The position numbers were made by a program, and so were the translations under genes. Shown in pieces: positions 34,686 to 44,163 of a stretch of 64,000 nucleotides of DNA. Position 1 is the first letter of the stretch; each line of letters opens with the position of its first letter. This DNA is from Opitutaceae bacterium (GTDB lineage: Bacteria; Verrucomicrobiota; Verrucomicrobiia; Opitutales; Opitutaceae), in assembly GCA_016711225.1 (NCBI GenBank), contig JADJTK010000001.1:1-64000 (forward strand), given 5' to 3'. The notes beneath the pieces were generated by a model that saw only the letters and a list, made by a program, of their open reading frames with translations, was not told the origin of the DNA and did no database searches.

Positions 34686-37141
34686 TCACGGCCCGGCGAC
34701 CAGGCGGGCGGTGACGTTGGCGCCATCATCATCGACCAACTGGGCCTGGATCGCCTGCGCCGGTGCGGCTCCTCCGCTGGAATCCTGCCCGGCGCCCATC
34801 TGCACCTGGGCCAGGCCCGAGACGGCGATGGCGCCGTGGTTGGGCTGGGCGAGGCTGCCTCCAGCCACCTTGACTTGGACCTGCGCAGTTGTGCCGAAAT
34901 ACAGATACGCCAGGGCGGAGCCACCGGCGCGGATGTCGTGCACGACGATCGGCTGGCCAGCGACGTGACCGACCGTGGGCGCGACCAGCCCGCTGTAACC
35001 GCGGTCCGAGTTGAATTCCACGTTGCCCTGGTGGATGCCGCCGAGATGGCCATCGGCGCTTACGATTCCGGCGACATCGACGTCGGCCCAGCCGGCATAG
35101 GGCACCTCGGGGCGGGTGACGGCAGGGTTGTTGGCGGGACCCACCGAATAGATCGTGAAGTGCGTGGTGGCGTCGGCTCCGGCGAGGATGAGGGTCGCCT
35201 TTCCTTTCATGTACTGGATCCCGCTCTGGTTGTAGAGGGCCGGGGCCATCGGGCCGGAGGCGTTGTCGAGTACGACCGTGATCGCGCCGGCACCGGACAT
35301 CTCGACTTGGACGATGCTCTCGTTCTCGTCGAGGAACGACAGGCGCGCAATCTGGTCGGGATCGGCCGTAAGGTGCCTGCGGCGCCGGTAAGGAGAAACT
35401 GGTCGTAGGTGTTCCCGTTGGGATGGGAGATGTCCTGCCACTCCGGGCGGGTGGTTATCGTCCCCGCTGTTCGCGCACCCGCAGAGGGCAATACTCCGAG
35501 AACCGCCGGGCGGGAGAGCGTTTCGCCCGCGGCCGATACCGCGCAGTCGTAGATTCCGGCGTCGGCCGGTGTGATCGCGGCAAGGTTGAGGGTGGCGGAG
35601 GTTGCGCCCGTGATGGAGTGTCCGTTTCTAAACCATTGATACGCAAGTGGGGAATCGCCAGTCGCGGCCATCGCCATGGTTACGCTCTCACCCGCGGCCG
35701 CGGAACGGCTCACGGGTTGGGCGAGAACGCGAGGCCCCAGTGGCGTGATGTTCAGGCGGGCGACCTGGCTCGCGGTCGAACCGGAGAGATTGGTGACCAC
35801 CGCCATGTAGTCGCCGGCTTGGGCGACGGTGACATGGTTTAAGGTCAGTGCGGCGCTGGTCGCACCGACGATGGCGATGCCATCGCGGCGCCATTGGTAG
35901 GTGAGCGTGCCTTCGCCGGTCGCCGCCACAGCGAGGGTGGTGTTGCCTCCGGCTGCCACGGTTGTGCTGGCCGGCTGCTCGATGATGGCCGGAGGCGAGG
36001 GGCGGGTGGGCGGCTGTGAGGCCGAGCCGGATGAATACCCCTGCACGTCGATGACGGCCCGGAAGCCGTCGTAGGTGGTGGACACGGTCGTCCAACCCGA
36101 GCCTGCCGGGACCAGCTGGCCTAGGACAGGGGAGGCCAACGAGACCACCCGCGGATCGGCTACCGTCAGGAGCGGGTTAATCGCGGTGGTGCGCAGATCG
36201 TGGCGGAAATGGAGATCGAGGTAGGCGTAGGCGGCGCCCCCAAGCTCGGTGGGGCGCAGCGGCACAAGCTGCGGACCGTGGCAATTGGTCAGCTCGGCGC
36301 CGACGAGCTCCGGCGGGGAAATGCGGAGGAAGAAGTGGAGCATGCTGCGCGCCTGGGAATGAACCGCCTCCCAGTTGTGCGGATAATTGTGCGCCTGGCA
36401 GAAGGCGACGTCCTGGCCCTCGATCCAGCCGCGTTGCTTCAGGGCGTTCGCGCCGATTTTGGCGTTTTGCCACATGGAGACGTACTCCTGGTCGGCAGCC
36501 ATGATCCAGAAGCGTGTCGCGAATTTGGGCGTCGTGTCGCCCTGCAACCGGTTGAGCAATTGGTTGCCATTCCACCAGAGCGAAGGTTCATGGCAGCCCG
36601 CCATCCCGAAGGTCCCGGGGTGGGTGTATCCCAGCCAGCAGGCGGCCAGCCCGCCGAGCGAGATGCCGATCACGCCGGTGGACGCCGCTTCCGGGCGCGT
36701 GCGGAAATGGGTGTCGAGGTAGGCCTTGAGCTCGCGGGTGATCAGATCGGCAAAGACCTCAAGGCCGCCGGTGTTCGTCCCTGACCAGGAAGGGGTGAGG
36801 TCGTAGCTGCGGGAGTTGGAGGTCTTGTTGGCGATCGCGACAAAGATCGCCGGATGGATGAGGTTCTCCTGTACCAGCACGTCGTGCTCCAGGTGGGCAT
36901 CGAACGCGTCGAACGTGTAGAATACGGGGTAGGCCGCGGTATCCGTGTCGTAGTTTGGTGGCAGGAAGACCGTCACCGGGTAGTCGCCCGCGAAAGGATG
37001 GGGGCCCGAGCGCAGGGTGAGCTGGACCTGGCGTCCGTTGCGCGAGTTCTCGATGACGGCGCCCGGGGTGGTTTGGGCGAGGGTGATGGTCCCGAAGATC
37101 CAGGCCAGGGTGGCGACCGCGAGGCGGAGGTGGAACATCAT
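34686..37141 (-). CDS. Exported esterase with Ig-like domains and a verrucomicrobial C-terminal domain (frameshift near 35375)
   Basis: A surface or secreted protein of about 815 residues. A signal peptide (MMFHLRLAVATLAWIFGTIT) is followed by a putative-esterase (esterase D-type alpha/beta hydrolase) domain, with YPVTVFLPPNYDTDTAAYPV and the nucleophile elbow GVIGISLGGLAACW. Two Ig-like domains follow (QPASTTVAAGGNTTLAVAAT ... YQWRRDGIAIVGATSAALTL, and QPVSRSAAAGESVTMAMAAT ... YQWFRNGHSITGAT). After FLLTGAAGTL the frame shifts by one missing base, and the other frame gives LSFLDENESIVQVEMSGAGA, NASGPMAPALYNQSGIQYMK and on to NVTARLVAGP. I know this last domain as a recurrent C-terminal module of exported Verrucomicrobia proteins. 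The substrate is unknown. Confidence 0.72.
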
Positions 37142-37566
37142 AGGGAAGGGGTTGTGATTACCGGTTTCTGACCTTGGGCTACGCTGCCGCCGGAGACTGC
37201 CGCCGTCGCGCGAAGCTCCTCCGGGCGCACGGGGACAGCGCTGGAGGGAGGGCGGTCATCGCGGGCACAACCCCGCGGAGACGGGAATCCCTTCGACGAA
37301 GCGGATAATGAGTCCGGCATCCGATGTTTCCGAAGAACGACTCACTTGGACTTCGTCCTTCCTCGCCCCGCCGAACAACGGCTCGGCAGGGCGTATTGGG
37401 ACTGCTCTGGATGGTCGATGCCGGCGGAAAGGCGGTGTTACCGAGAAGGCCGAGGGGTTGAAAACGGCGGCGTGGTGGTTGAACGCCTTCTTCGTCCAGC
37501 TACGACGGAGGCCGGAGGGCACCGGCGCTGCGCGGCAGGTGAAGGGGCAAAAGCGAGCGCCGAGCG
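37142..37566. other. Gene-free stretch containing a decayed REP
   Basis: Apart from the REP copy listed next and the presumed esterase promoter, nothing recognisable is present. The overlapping open frames have shadow composition. Confidence 0.4.
37479..37503 (-). repeat. GTAG-type REP, CTGGACG family, decayed copy
   Basis: On the minus strand GTAG is followed by CTGGACG, a 7-base loop and CGTTCAA. It has the same 25-bp length and arms as copies at 9550-9574 and 58717-58741, with the inner stem pairs lost. Confidence 0.55.
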
Positions 37567-38250
37567 TCACGGCTTCGGTCCGGGCCAGGGTTCGAAGCCC
37601 TGTTTGGCGGCGACATAGAGCGGGTGGCGGGGATGGCCGTCCTGGGTGGTGCCGAGGCAGGAGAGCTCGCGGCCGGCGAGCAGGCGCGCGACGGCATCGG
37701 CGCGCGCTTGGTAGGTTCCGGTCACGCCCCAGGCGGCGACGATGCGTTCGCAACGCTCGGCGGCGCGCAGCAGCCAGGCGTCATTCTCGGGGCCCACGGG
37801 ATCGTCGGCCTTCATCATCTCCTCCGGGTAGGGCGTGCGCAGGGCGAAGAGGTTGGCCATCCAGAAACCGTCGAAGCCGGCGCGTTTGGAGAAGGCGGCG
37901 ATGCGGGTGAGGGTGGGGTCGAGCTTGGCTTCGTCGGCCGTGCTGGGGTTGAGCCCGATCCAGAGGATGAGGCGGTCCCCGAAGAGCGGATTCCAGCGAT
38001 GCACCAGGCTGTAGCGATGGCGGCGGTCGGGGGAAAACTGGCACTCGTTGTCCACGGAGACAGTGAGAGGGAAAGCGGCCGCGGAGGGAATGGCAGAGTG
38101 TGCTGCGGCAGCAGGCAGGTCCGCTCCGGTGAGCGGAGAGTTGTCACCTATTACATGACAAGTTCCGGCCGGGCCCGGCGGCGTGGCGGTGGATTTAGCC
38201 GCGCGGCGTCCCGCGGCCGGGTTGATCGTGATCGGCACGTCCACGCGCAC
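37567..38250 (-). CDS. DUF1643-like protein
   Basis: The recognisable part begins near FSPDRRHRYSLVHRWNPLFG and shows the DUF1643 pattern: LILWIGLNPSTADEAKLDPT, FSKRAGFDGFWMANLFALRT, ENDAWLLRAAERCERIVAAW and a short C-terminus ending KQGFEPWPGPKP. Such proteins are small, cytosolic and of unknown function. The ATG given adds about 65 residues of low-quality sequence. A GTG at about 38053 (VDNECQFSP), close to the conserved domain, may be the real start. The stretch TGTCACCTATTACATGACA between them contains an inverted TGTCA/TGACA pair and could then be upstream regulatory DNA. Confidence 0.72.
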   Translation of the reverse strand: MRVDVPITINPAAGRRAAKSTATPPGPAGTCHVIGDNSPLTGADLPAAAAHSAIPSAAAFPLTVSVDNECQFSPDRRHRYSLVHRWNPLFGDRLILWIGLNPSTADEAKLDPTLTRIAAFSKRAGFDGFWMANLFALRTPYPEEMMKADDPVGPENDAWLLRAAERCERIVAAWGVTGTYQARADAVARLLAGRELSCLGTTQDGHPRHPLYVAAKQGFEPWPGPKP

Positions 38251-38399
38251 TCAGGCTTTCGCCCGCAATAGGGTTGGCCGGCCCGCCGCCGCGGCGAAAC
38301 CCGGGCGAAGCTCGTGCGGATGGAAGCGGTCGGCCCTCGCGTTTTCATCACGACCAACGCCGACGCGCTCTGGGCAACGGTGGAGCGGCCACAGGGCGC

Positions 38400-39692
38400 T
38401 CAACGCACCCGCGTCCATTCGCTGGCTTTGGAGGCGCCGAGCGGGGTGGCGTAGAGGATCGGCCAGCCGCTGGAGTTGGACCGGATCTGGTAGTTGAAGC
38501 TTGTGGAGCCGGTGGCATCGGTGAGCGTGAGCACGCCGTTGGCGGCCTGCCAGCGGCCGCCGCCCTCGGAACCGCCGCCCTGCGACGCGTAGCCGGCGTT
38601 GCCGGTTTCGGCGCCGCCGGAATTGCGGAAGGTGAAGCTGTGCGAACTCTCGGCGTTGCCGGACACGCCGTAGGAACCGTCGGCGGCAAGTGTGATGAAG
38701 GTGGTCTTCTCCGACGAAGAGCTGCCGCCGTAGGATTTGAACTTCCAGTTCTTCCACGTCCCGACAAGCTCCACCGGGTTGCCGCCGGACGCGCCAGTGG
38801 CGGCGGTCGCTGCGGCCTTGTCGAGGTCGAAGGTGGTGAAGATGGCACGCAGCTGGCCCTCCCGGGCGAGGATGCGCGGCGTCTCGCCGACGGCTGTGAG
38901 GCTCACGAGCGCGTTGTTCAGGACCGTGGTGTACACGCGCAGGCGCATCGGGGCGCCGGTCGGCCCCGCGCCTTCCCAGACGAGCGAGACGCCTGCCTGC
39001 TCGCCGGCGGCGATCGACTCTGATCTTCCAGTACGCTGGAAACCGGGCGCCATCTGGGCCACGAACTGCTCCAGGAGCTGCTCGACCCGCGGGTCGGTGG
39101 CCGCGGTGATGCCGCCGGCATCGGCCCCGGAGACGAGGTAGGTCTCCTGCTGGGGCTGGGTGTTGGCGGGGCGCAAGACGAGGATGCCGCTCGCGGCCTG
39201 GCTTTCGTCGGCGGCCCAGCCGGCGGGGTAATCGAAGCTGAAGCCGCTGGAGTGGATGTATTTTCTCGTCGGTGTCGGTCGTGCGGCGGCGGGAGCCGGG
39301 GTGGCGGGGCGGTTGACTGCAGAGGCGGGCACGTGGGCGGCGGGAGCGCGCTTGGCGGCGAGCGGGTTGGCGGATTGTCGGGAGAGCCGGTAGCGGGCGT
39401 CGTCGGTGGTGAGCGTGAGAGCGGGGCCGTCGGAGGAGGCGGCGAAGTCGAACGTGCCCTCCGGCGTGGTGAATACGCCGCGCAGAGTGGCACCCTCGGG
39501 GCGGGCCTCGAACGGGTAGCTCTCTCCGTCCAGGGCGAGGCTGCCCTGATAGGCGCCGCCGGTGGTCGCCCGACTGGTGAAGGTGAGCCCGTCGCCTTTA
39601 AAAACGCCGGCGAAGGGTTCCGCCGCGGAGGAGAGCACTGCCGGCCAGGCCAGCCACACGGCCACCCGGAGAAGGGTACGAAGGGTAATCAT
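38400..39692 (-). CDS. Exported protein of unknown function
   Basis: A 430-residue protein with a signal peptide (MITLRTLLRVAVWLAWPAVL, SSAA). An N-terminal beta-rich domain (residues 25-105) shows FAGVFKGDGLTFTSRATTGG and ALDGESYPFEARPEGATL. An Ala/Pro linker follows. The middle domain starts YIHSSGFSFDYPAGWAADES and resembles PsbP or DcrB-type folds that begin with 'fsf.yP.gW'. The Ser/Gly-rich C-terminal domain (residues 300-430) has GTWKNWKFKSYGGSSSSEKT and ends PLGASKASEWTRVR. The first and last parts look like small lipocalin-like barrels, but I cannot assign a family. Probably periplasmic or surface-exposed. Confidence 0.7.
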   Translation of the reverse strand: MITLRTLLRVAVWLAWPAVLSSAAEPFAGVFKGDGLTFTSRATTGGAYQGSLALDGESYPFEARPEGATLRGVFTTPEGTFDFAASSDGPALTLTTDDARYRLSRQSANPLAAKRAPAAHVPASAVNRPATPAPAAARPTPTRKYIHSSGFSFDYPAGWAADESQAASGILVLRPANTQPQQETYLVSGADAGGITAATDPRVEQLLEQFVAQMAPGFQRTGRSESIAAGEQAGVSLVWEGAGPTGAPMRLRVYTTVLNNALVSLTAVGETPRILAREGQLRAIFTTFDLDKAAATAATGASGGNPVELVGTWKNWKFKSYGGSSSSEKTTFITLAADGSYGVSGNAESSHSFTFRNSGGAETGNAGYASQGGGSEGGGRWQAANGVLTLTDATGSTSFNYQIRSNSSGWPILYATPLGASKASEWTRVR

Positions 39693-39954
39693 GACGCGGA
39701 CACGCTAGGCGATCCGGCCGCGGGCGGAAAGAAAATGCGCCGGGAGAAGTAGAGCCGCCCTCTCTGCGCTAGGGGTGTTGAGGGTCAGGCAGCGTCCGGC
39801 GCACGAGCTGCCGAGGTGCAGGAGTCCTTCGGCGGCGCGTGCAAGCACGCTGACCTACGGCGGAGGGGAGCGCGGCGGTGCTGCACGAGGCCGCGGAAAT
39901 CTCCACCGTTTTGCCCCTTTGCATCGGGGCGGGGCGCGCTACGGTGGCGGCGCA

Positions 39955-41859
39955 GTGCCCGACATCGTTCTCGCCACGCTCAACGCGAAGTACATCCACG
40001 CCTCCTTCGGCCTGCGCTGCCTGCTGGCCAACTTGGGCGAACTGCGACCCCGCGCGGTGCTGGCGGAGTTCACCATCAACGAACGCCCGCTGGACGTGGC
40101 CGAGCGTATCCTCGCGCTCGAACCGCGGATCGTGGGGCTGGGCGTGTATGTGTGGAATGTGGCGCCGATGACGGAGCTGGTGGCGCTGCTCAAACGCCTG
40201 CGGCCGGAGCTGGTGGTGATCCTTGGCGGGCCGGAGGTCAGCCATGAGCCGGAGCTGCAGCCAATCGTGCAATTGGCCGACTGCACGATCCGCGGCGAGG
40301 GCGAGCGGCTGCTGCCCGGGATTTGTAGCACGCTGCTCGCGGGCGGTGCGGTGCCGGCGAAGATCGTGGCCGCGCTGCTGCCGGAGCTGGGAGCGATGGT
40401 GCTGCCGTACGACGAGTACACCGACGCCGATATCGCGCACCGACTCATCTATGTAGAGGCCTCGCGCGGATGCCCGTTCGCCTGCGAGTTCTGCCTCTCC
40501 TCGCTCGACGAGGCCGTGCGGGCATTCCCATTGGAGGCGTTTCTGGCGGCGGTGGACCGGCTGCTCGCCCGCGGGGTGCGGCACTTCAAGTTCGTCGACC
40601 GCACCTTCAATCTTCACCTGCCCACCAGCAGGCGGATACTCGGGTTCTTCCTCGAGCGGATGGTGGCTCCAGCGTGTAGCGGAACCGCTTCGGTGCCGCC
40701 CGGCGCGGAAGCCGCGCCGCTACGGGAGGACGGCGGACAGCCGACCGACGCGCCGAATACGGATTCCGCCGGCGACGGCCCACCGTCCACCGTCCACCGG
40801 TACGCCGGTCTGTTCCTCCACTTTGAGCTGGTGCCCGATCGGTTGCCCCCGGAGCTGCGCGAGCTGCTGGCACGTTTCCCGGCTGGCACGTTGCAGCTCG
40901 AGGTCGGGATCCAGAGTTTCGATCCAGCGGTGACGGCGGCGATTAACCGGAAGCAGGATCTCGTGAAACTCGAGGACAACTTCCGCTTTCTGCGCGAGCA
41001 TACCAACGCGCATGTGCATGCCGACCTCATCGTCGGGTTGCCCGGCGAGACGGCGGCGGGCTTCGGCGTCGGCTTCGATCGGCTGGTGGCGCTGGGGCCG
41101 CAGGAGATCCAGGTGGGCCTGCTCAAGCGGTTGCGCGGGGCGCCGATCGCGCGTCACGACGGACCGGAGGCGATGGTGTACTCGCCTGCGCCACCGTATG
41201 AGATCCTGCAGAACCGGGTGATCGATTTCCCGACGATGCAGCGGCTGCGGCGGTTCGCTCGCTACTGGGAGCTGGTCGGCAATAGCGGCAATTTCAAGGA
41301 GACGCTGCCCTTGCTGTGGGCCGGAAGGCCGTCGGCTGGGGCTCGCCGCGTGGCGGAGAGCCTTCACTCGCCGCACGCGATTCCGCTGCTTACGAGTAGC
41401 GGAACGGCTTCCGTTCCGCCCGGAAGCGAAGCGCTTCCGCCACGAGGGAGTGAGAGGCCGCTTGCCCAGCTTCAGGGCGGCGCGAACACAAGGTCCTGCC
41501 CTACGGGAGCAGCGGCGACCTCGCCGTTCGCCGAGTTCCTGTTTTTCAGCGACTGGTTCTTCGGCCTCGAGGGGCGGCACCACGGGCTCGCACTCAGCCG
41601 CACGATGGAGCGGGTGTTTGGGTTCTTGGTGGAGGAGCGCGGGCTGGCGCCGGGCGAGGTGGCGGCGGCGCTGGTGCGGGATTGTCGGCGTACCGGCTAT
41701 CTGGAGCTCCCGGCCGCGGTGAAGCCGTTCGCCCCGAAGGAGGCACTTGCCGAGCTCAACGCCCAGCGCGGGGCTGCGGCGCAGAATACCCGCCGGCAGG
41801 CCCGCCATCGCGGGCCGGAGAGCACGGGGCCTCGCGAGGCGCCCGACAGCAGCCGCTGA
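39955..41859 (+). CDS. B12-binding-domain radical SAM protein with REP-encoded insertions
   Basis: A 634-residue enzyme. The GTG start was chosen because it begins the family sequence (VPDIVLATLNAKYIHASFGL). Earlier codons are repeat-like. Residues 1-140 form a cobalamin-binding fold (GLGVYVWNVAPMTELVALLK, ILGGPEVSHEP). The radical SAM core starts at YVEASRGCPFACEFCLSSLD with the Cx3Cx2C cluster ligands. Later come LEVGIQSFDPAVTAAINRK and HADLIVGLPGETAAGF. The C-terminal part (FAEFLFFSDWFFG ... LALSRTMERVFGFLVEERG) matches the DUF4080-like tail. The substrate is unknown. Two segments, SGTASVPPGAEAAPL at about residue 241 and SGTASVPPGSEALPP at about 481, are translations of 48-bp REP pairs. 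A third hairpin may lie at 41472-41504. Confidence 0.85.
   Translation: MPDIVLATLNAKYIHASFGLRCLLANLGELRPRAVLAEFTINERPLDVAERILALEPRIVGLGVYVWNVAPMTELVALLKRLRPELVVILGGPEVSHEPELQPIVQLADCTIRGEGERLLPGICSTLLAGGAVPAKIVAALLPELGAMVLPYDEYTDADIAHRLIYVEASRGCPFACEFCLSSLDEAVRAFPLEAFLAAVDRLLARGVRHFKFVDRTFNLHLPTSRRILGFFLERMVAPACSGTASVPPGAEAAPLREDGGQPTDAPNTDSAGDGPPSTVHRYAGLFLHFELVPDRLPPELRELLARFPAGTLQLEVGIQSFDPAVTAAINRKQDLVKLEDNFRFLREHTNAHVHADLIVGLPGETAAGFGVGFDRLVALGPQEIQVGLLKRLRGAPIARHDGPEAMVYSPAPPYEILQNRVIDFPTMQRLRRFARYWELVGNSGNFKETLPLLWAGRPSAGARRVAESLHSPHAIPLLTSSGTASVPPGSEALPPRGSERPLAQLQGGANTRSCPTGAAATSPFAEFLFFSDWFFGLEGRHHGLALSRTMERVFGFLVEERGLAPGEVAAALVRDCRRTGYLELPAAVKPFAPKEALAELNAQRGAAAQNTRRQARHRGPESTGPREAPDSSR
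40676..40723 (+). repeat. Intragenic REP pair (48 bp), copy 1
   Basis: GTAG, then hairpin CGGAACCG, loop CTT, CGGTGCCG (7 of 8 pairs), spacer CC, hairpin CGGCGCGG, loop AAG, CCGCGCCG (8 of 8), then CTAC. It is symmetrical: two hairpins in opposite orientation with GTAG and CTAC at the outer ends. The length is exactly 16 codons and it is read in frame within the radical SAM gene. Confidence 0.8.
40783..40802 (+). repeat. Intragenic STRR-like run CACCGTC
   Basis: Three units of a 7-bp repeat (CCACCGTCCACCGTCCACCG) are translated as PPSTVHR shortly after the first REP pair, in the same linker of the radical SAM protein. Confidence 0.65.
41396..41443 (+). repeat. Intragenic REP pair (48 bp), copy 2
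   Basis: GTAG, then hairpin CGGAACGG, loop CTT, CCGTTCCG (8 of 8 pairs), spacer CC, hairpin CGGAAGCG, loop AAG, CGCTTCCG (8 of 8), then CCAC (one base from CTAC). It has the same length, loops and phase as the copy at 40676, but different stem bases that stay paired. It is in frame. Confidence 0.8.
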
Positions 41860-41886
41860 GGCCAATCGGCCAGGGCCCGCCGCCGG

Positions 41887-42696
41887 CTACCGGCTGCCGG
41901 TCGCCACCAGTGGGATCGTCGCCACGACCCGCCCCGGAAACCACTGTCCAGCCCGTTCGCGTACCCGACGTACGTTGACAACGTCCCCCGTGAGGTCGAC
42001 GGCATAGGCGCCCAGCGGGCCGGCGAACGCACCGGTGTTGACGACCGTGAGCGCACCGCGCCGCCACACGCGAGGGAAATGCACGTGGCCGGTGACGACC
42101 ACCTGCGCTGCGGGAAACCACTCCGGGGCATGGAAGGCCACGAGGCCGGGCAGCGTGCGCCAGACCCGAAGCATGGTCAGGAACTGGCTCGGTGGGAACA
42201 GTGCGGCCACGAGCCGGCGCAGGCGGTGGGCCGGGTGGCGGCTTTCCAAGTTGTGCTCGCTGGCTAGACCGGTGCAGGCGAGGCGATGCAGCGCGATCCG
42301 GCCGGCGAGTCCACGGTCGTCGAGTTCCGGATGTAGCAGTCGGGCCGCCTGGCGGCGGGCGTTGATCAGTTCCCGCTGCCGACCCCAGGGCACGAGATCG
42401 TCGAAGAACACATCGCCATGCACGGCGCAAAGGCGGGCTTCGGCCGTCTCGAGCCAATGGTCCTGCGAGATATCCGGGTCGTGGTTGCCGGTGATGAAGC
42501 GTACGGCGGGCACCCGGCTGCGGAAGAAAGCCAGCATCTCCGCCACGGCGGCCGCGGACAGCCCGGATTGGTTGTCGCAGGTGTCGCCGTTGAGCCAGAG
42601 CGTGTCGACCCCCGCCAGGAGCGGCTCCAAATCGTCGAGCCGACGCAGCCTGCTGGAGGCGTCGTGGAAATGCAGATCGGAGAGGATGCGCAGCAT
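41887..42696 (-). CDS. Calcineurin-like metallophosphoesterase
   Basis: A 269-residue phosphoesterase with a two-metal centre. The motifs run in order: DLHFHD (residues 6-11, DxH), LWLNGDTCDN (GDxxDN), FITGNHDPDI (GNHD) and, late, VVVTGHVHFPRV (GHxH). The start is the ATG directly before LRILSDLHFHD. The longer open frame adds an arginine-rich stretch without family resemblance. The closest general type is UDP-2,3-diacylglucosamine hydrolase-like or uncharacterised phosphoesterases, and the substrate cannot be said. It converges with the radical SAM gene, with 27 bp between the stops. Confidence 0.85.
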   Translation of the reverse strand: MLRILSDLHFHDASSRLRRLDDLEPLLAGVDTLWLNGDTCDNQSGLSAAAVAEMLAFFRSRVPAVRFITGNHDPDISQDHWLETAEARLCAVHGDVFFDDLVPWGRQRELINARRQAARLLHPELDDRGLAGRIALHRLACTGLASEHNLESRHPAHRLRRLVAALFPPSQFLTMLRVWRTLPGLVAFHAPEWFPAAQVVVTGHVHFPRVWRRGALTVVNTGAFAGPLGAYAVDLTGDVVNVRRVRERAGQWFPGRVVATIPLVATGSR

Positions 42697-42851
42697 GGCC
42701 GGACGCGAGGCAACCACGCCCGGCTTCCCGGGCCAACCGTGAATGCGGGTACGGTAGGGACATCCCCTGGGGCTGCGCCGGGCTGGAGAAGCGCGCACGA
42801 GCGGCGCGGATTTGTTTTGTGAAAACGCAGGGGCCCCGTGTGAATCGCCTC

Positions 42852-44001
42852 ATGCGCGACGCGTTAAATCAGCTGTTCCGTTCGGCCTTCGGCGCCGAGC
42901 CCTCGGTCATTGCTCGGGCTCCGGGGCGCATCGAGTTCATCGGCAACCACACCGACTACAATGGCGGCACGGTGCTGGGCGCCTCCATCGATCGTGGCAT
43001 CTGGGTGGCGGCGCGGGCGACGGCCGGCCGCAGCGCGACGTTCGCCAGCGGTCATTCGCCGCAACGGGTGGTGGTCGATCTGCCCTGCACAGCCAAGGAA
43101 ACTGGAGACCGGGCCTGGGTGAATTACCAGTTGGGCGTGTGGTCGAAGATGGCGGATTTCGGCCTAAAGCAGCCGCAAGGTTTCGAGTTTGCCGATGTGT
43201 CCGATCTGCCCCCGGGCGCAGGGCTGAGCAGCAGCGCGGCCATCGAGCTGGCCACCGGCTTGGCGCTCACGACGCTGGCGGGCGAATCGCCCTCGCGGGA
43301 GACCCTCGTGAAGCTGGGCAAGAAGGCGGAGAACGAATTTGTCGGCGTCCCGTGCGGTATCCTCGACCAGGGCGTGTCGGGCTTTCGGCCAGCGCGACCA
43401 TCTCGTCTTCATCGACTGCCGCGGCCCGGTGTTCGCGACCGTGCCGATGCCGGCCGACGCGCACTTCTGGGTTTTTAATACGCACACCAAGCACGCGCTC
43501 GTCGACGGCCTGTACGCGGCTCGTCATCGCGAGTGCATGGAGGCGGCGAAGGCGCTCGGAGTGGCGCTGCTGGCGGATGCGTCCATCGGGTTGCTGGAGG
43601 CGAAGCGGGCGGCGTTGCCGGACGCAAACTACCGCCGGGCCAAGCATGCGATCGAGGAGATCGCGCGCGTGGCGGAGGTGCAGGCGGCGCTGGTCGCCAA
43701 GGACTTGGTGCGGGTGGGCAAGCTGCTCACCGCTTCCCATCGCAGCTCGCAGCGGTTTTTTGAGAACAGCACCCCGGAACTGGATTACCTCGTTGATCAA
43801 CTGGAGGCGGCGCCGCGTGTGTATGGCGCGCGCCTGACCGGCGGCGGGTTCGGCGGTGCGGTGATGGCGTTGACCGACGGCGGGTTTGGCCAAGCCGAGG
43901 CCGAGAAGGTCGCCGCCGCCTACGCGGCCAAGTTCGGGGCCCGGCCGGATATCCTTCATCTGAAGACCGGACCGGGGGCTGAGCTGATCCAGCCGGCATA
44001 G
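42852..44001 (+). CDS. galK: Galactokinase (frameshift near 43384)
   Basis: Phosphorylates alpha-D-galactose at C1 with ATP, the entry step of the Leloir pathway. The galactokinase signature is APGRIEFIGNHTDYNGG and the GHMP ATP-binding motif is DLPPGAGLSSSAAIE. Then FVGVPCGILDQGVSGF precedes a frame break. The next frame continues GQRDHLVFIDCRGPVFATVP through TKHALVDGLYAARHRECMEA to the third motif ARLTGGGFGGAVMAL and a natural end. The break is explained by one extra T (GGCTTTCGG instead of GGCTTCGG), typical of a homopolymer miscall. The total of about 383 residues is normal. The start could also be GTG at 42840 or 42819. No other gal genes are adjacent. Confidence 0.88.
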
Positions 44002-44063
44002 GGACGAGGTTGATCGCGCCGGCCGAGCTGGGCCGTTCGCGGGGTTTCGGTTCTCGGGGTGCG

Positions 44064-44122
44064 GTGGCGCGGGCCTCCGTGCTTGCGGTGGCCGATTTCG
44101 CAGGCACGGAGGCCTGCGCCAC
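44064..44122. repeat. Long inverted repeat, GTGGCGC...GCGCCAC family
   Basis: Arms GTGGCGCGGGCCTCCGTGC (44064-44082) and GCACGGAGGCCTGCGCCAC (44104-44122) pair over 19 positions with one or two mismatches around a 21-base loop. It lies in the 160-bp gap between galK and the convergent peptidase gene. A shorter relative with arms CGCAGGC and GCCTGCG lies at about 9697-9716. Confidence 0.7.
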
Positions 44123-44163
44123 GATCAGACCTGCGGGCGGAGACTCCAGAGTCCCCACCCGCT

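Noticed and set aside
39775..39954. Longer N-terminus for the radical SAM protein
   Set aside because: The added 60 residues are arginine and glycine-rich with no B12-domain character. The family sequence starts at the GTG at 39955.
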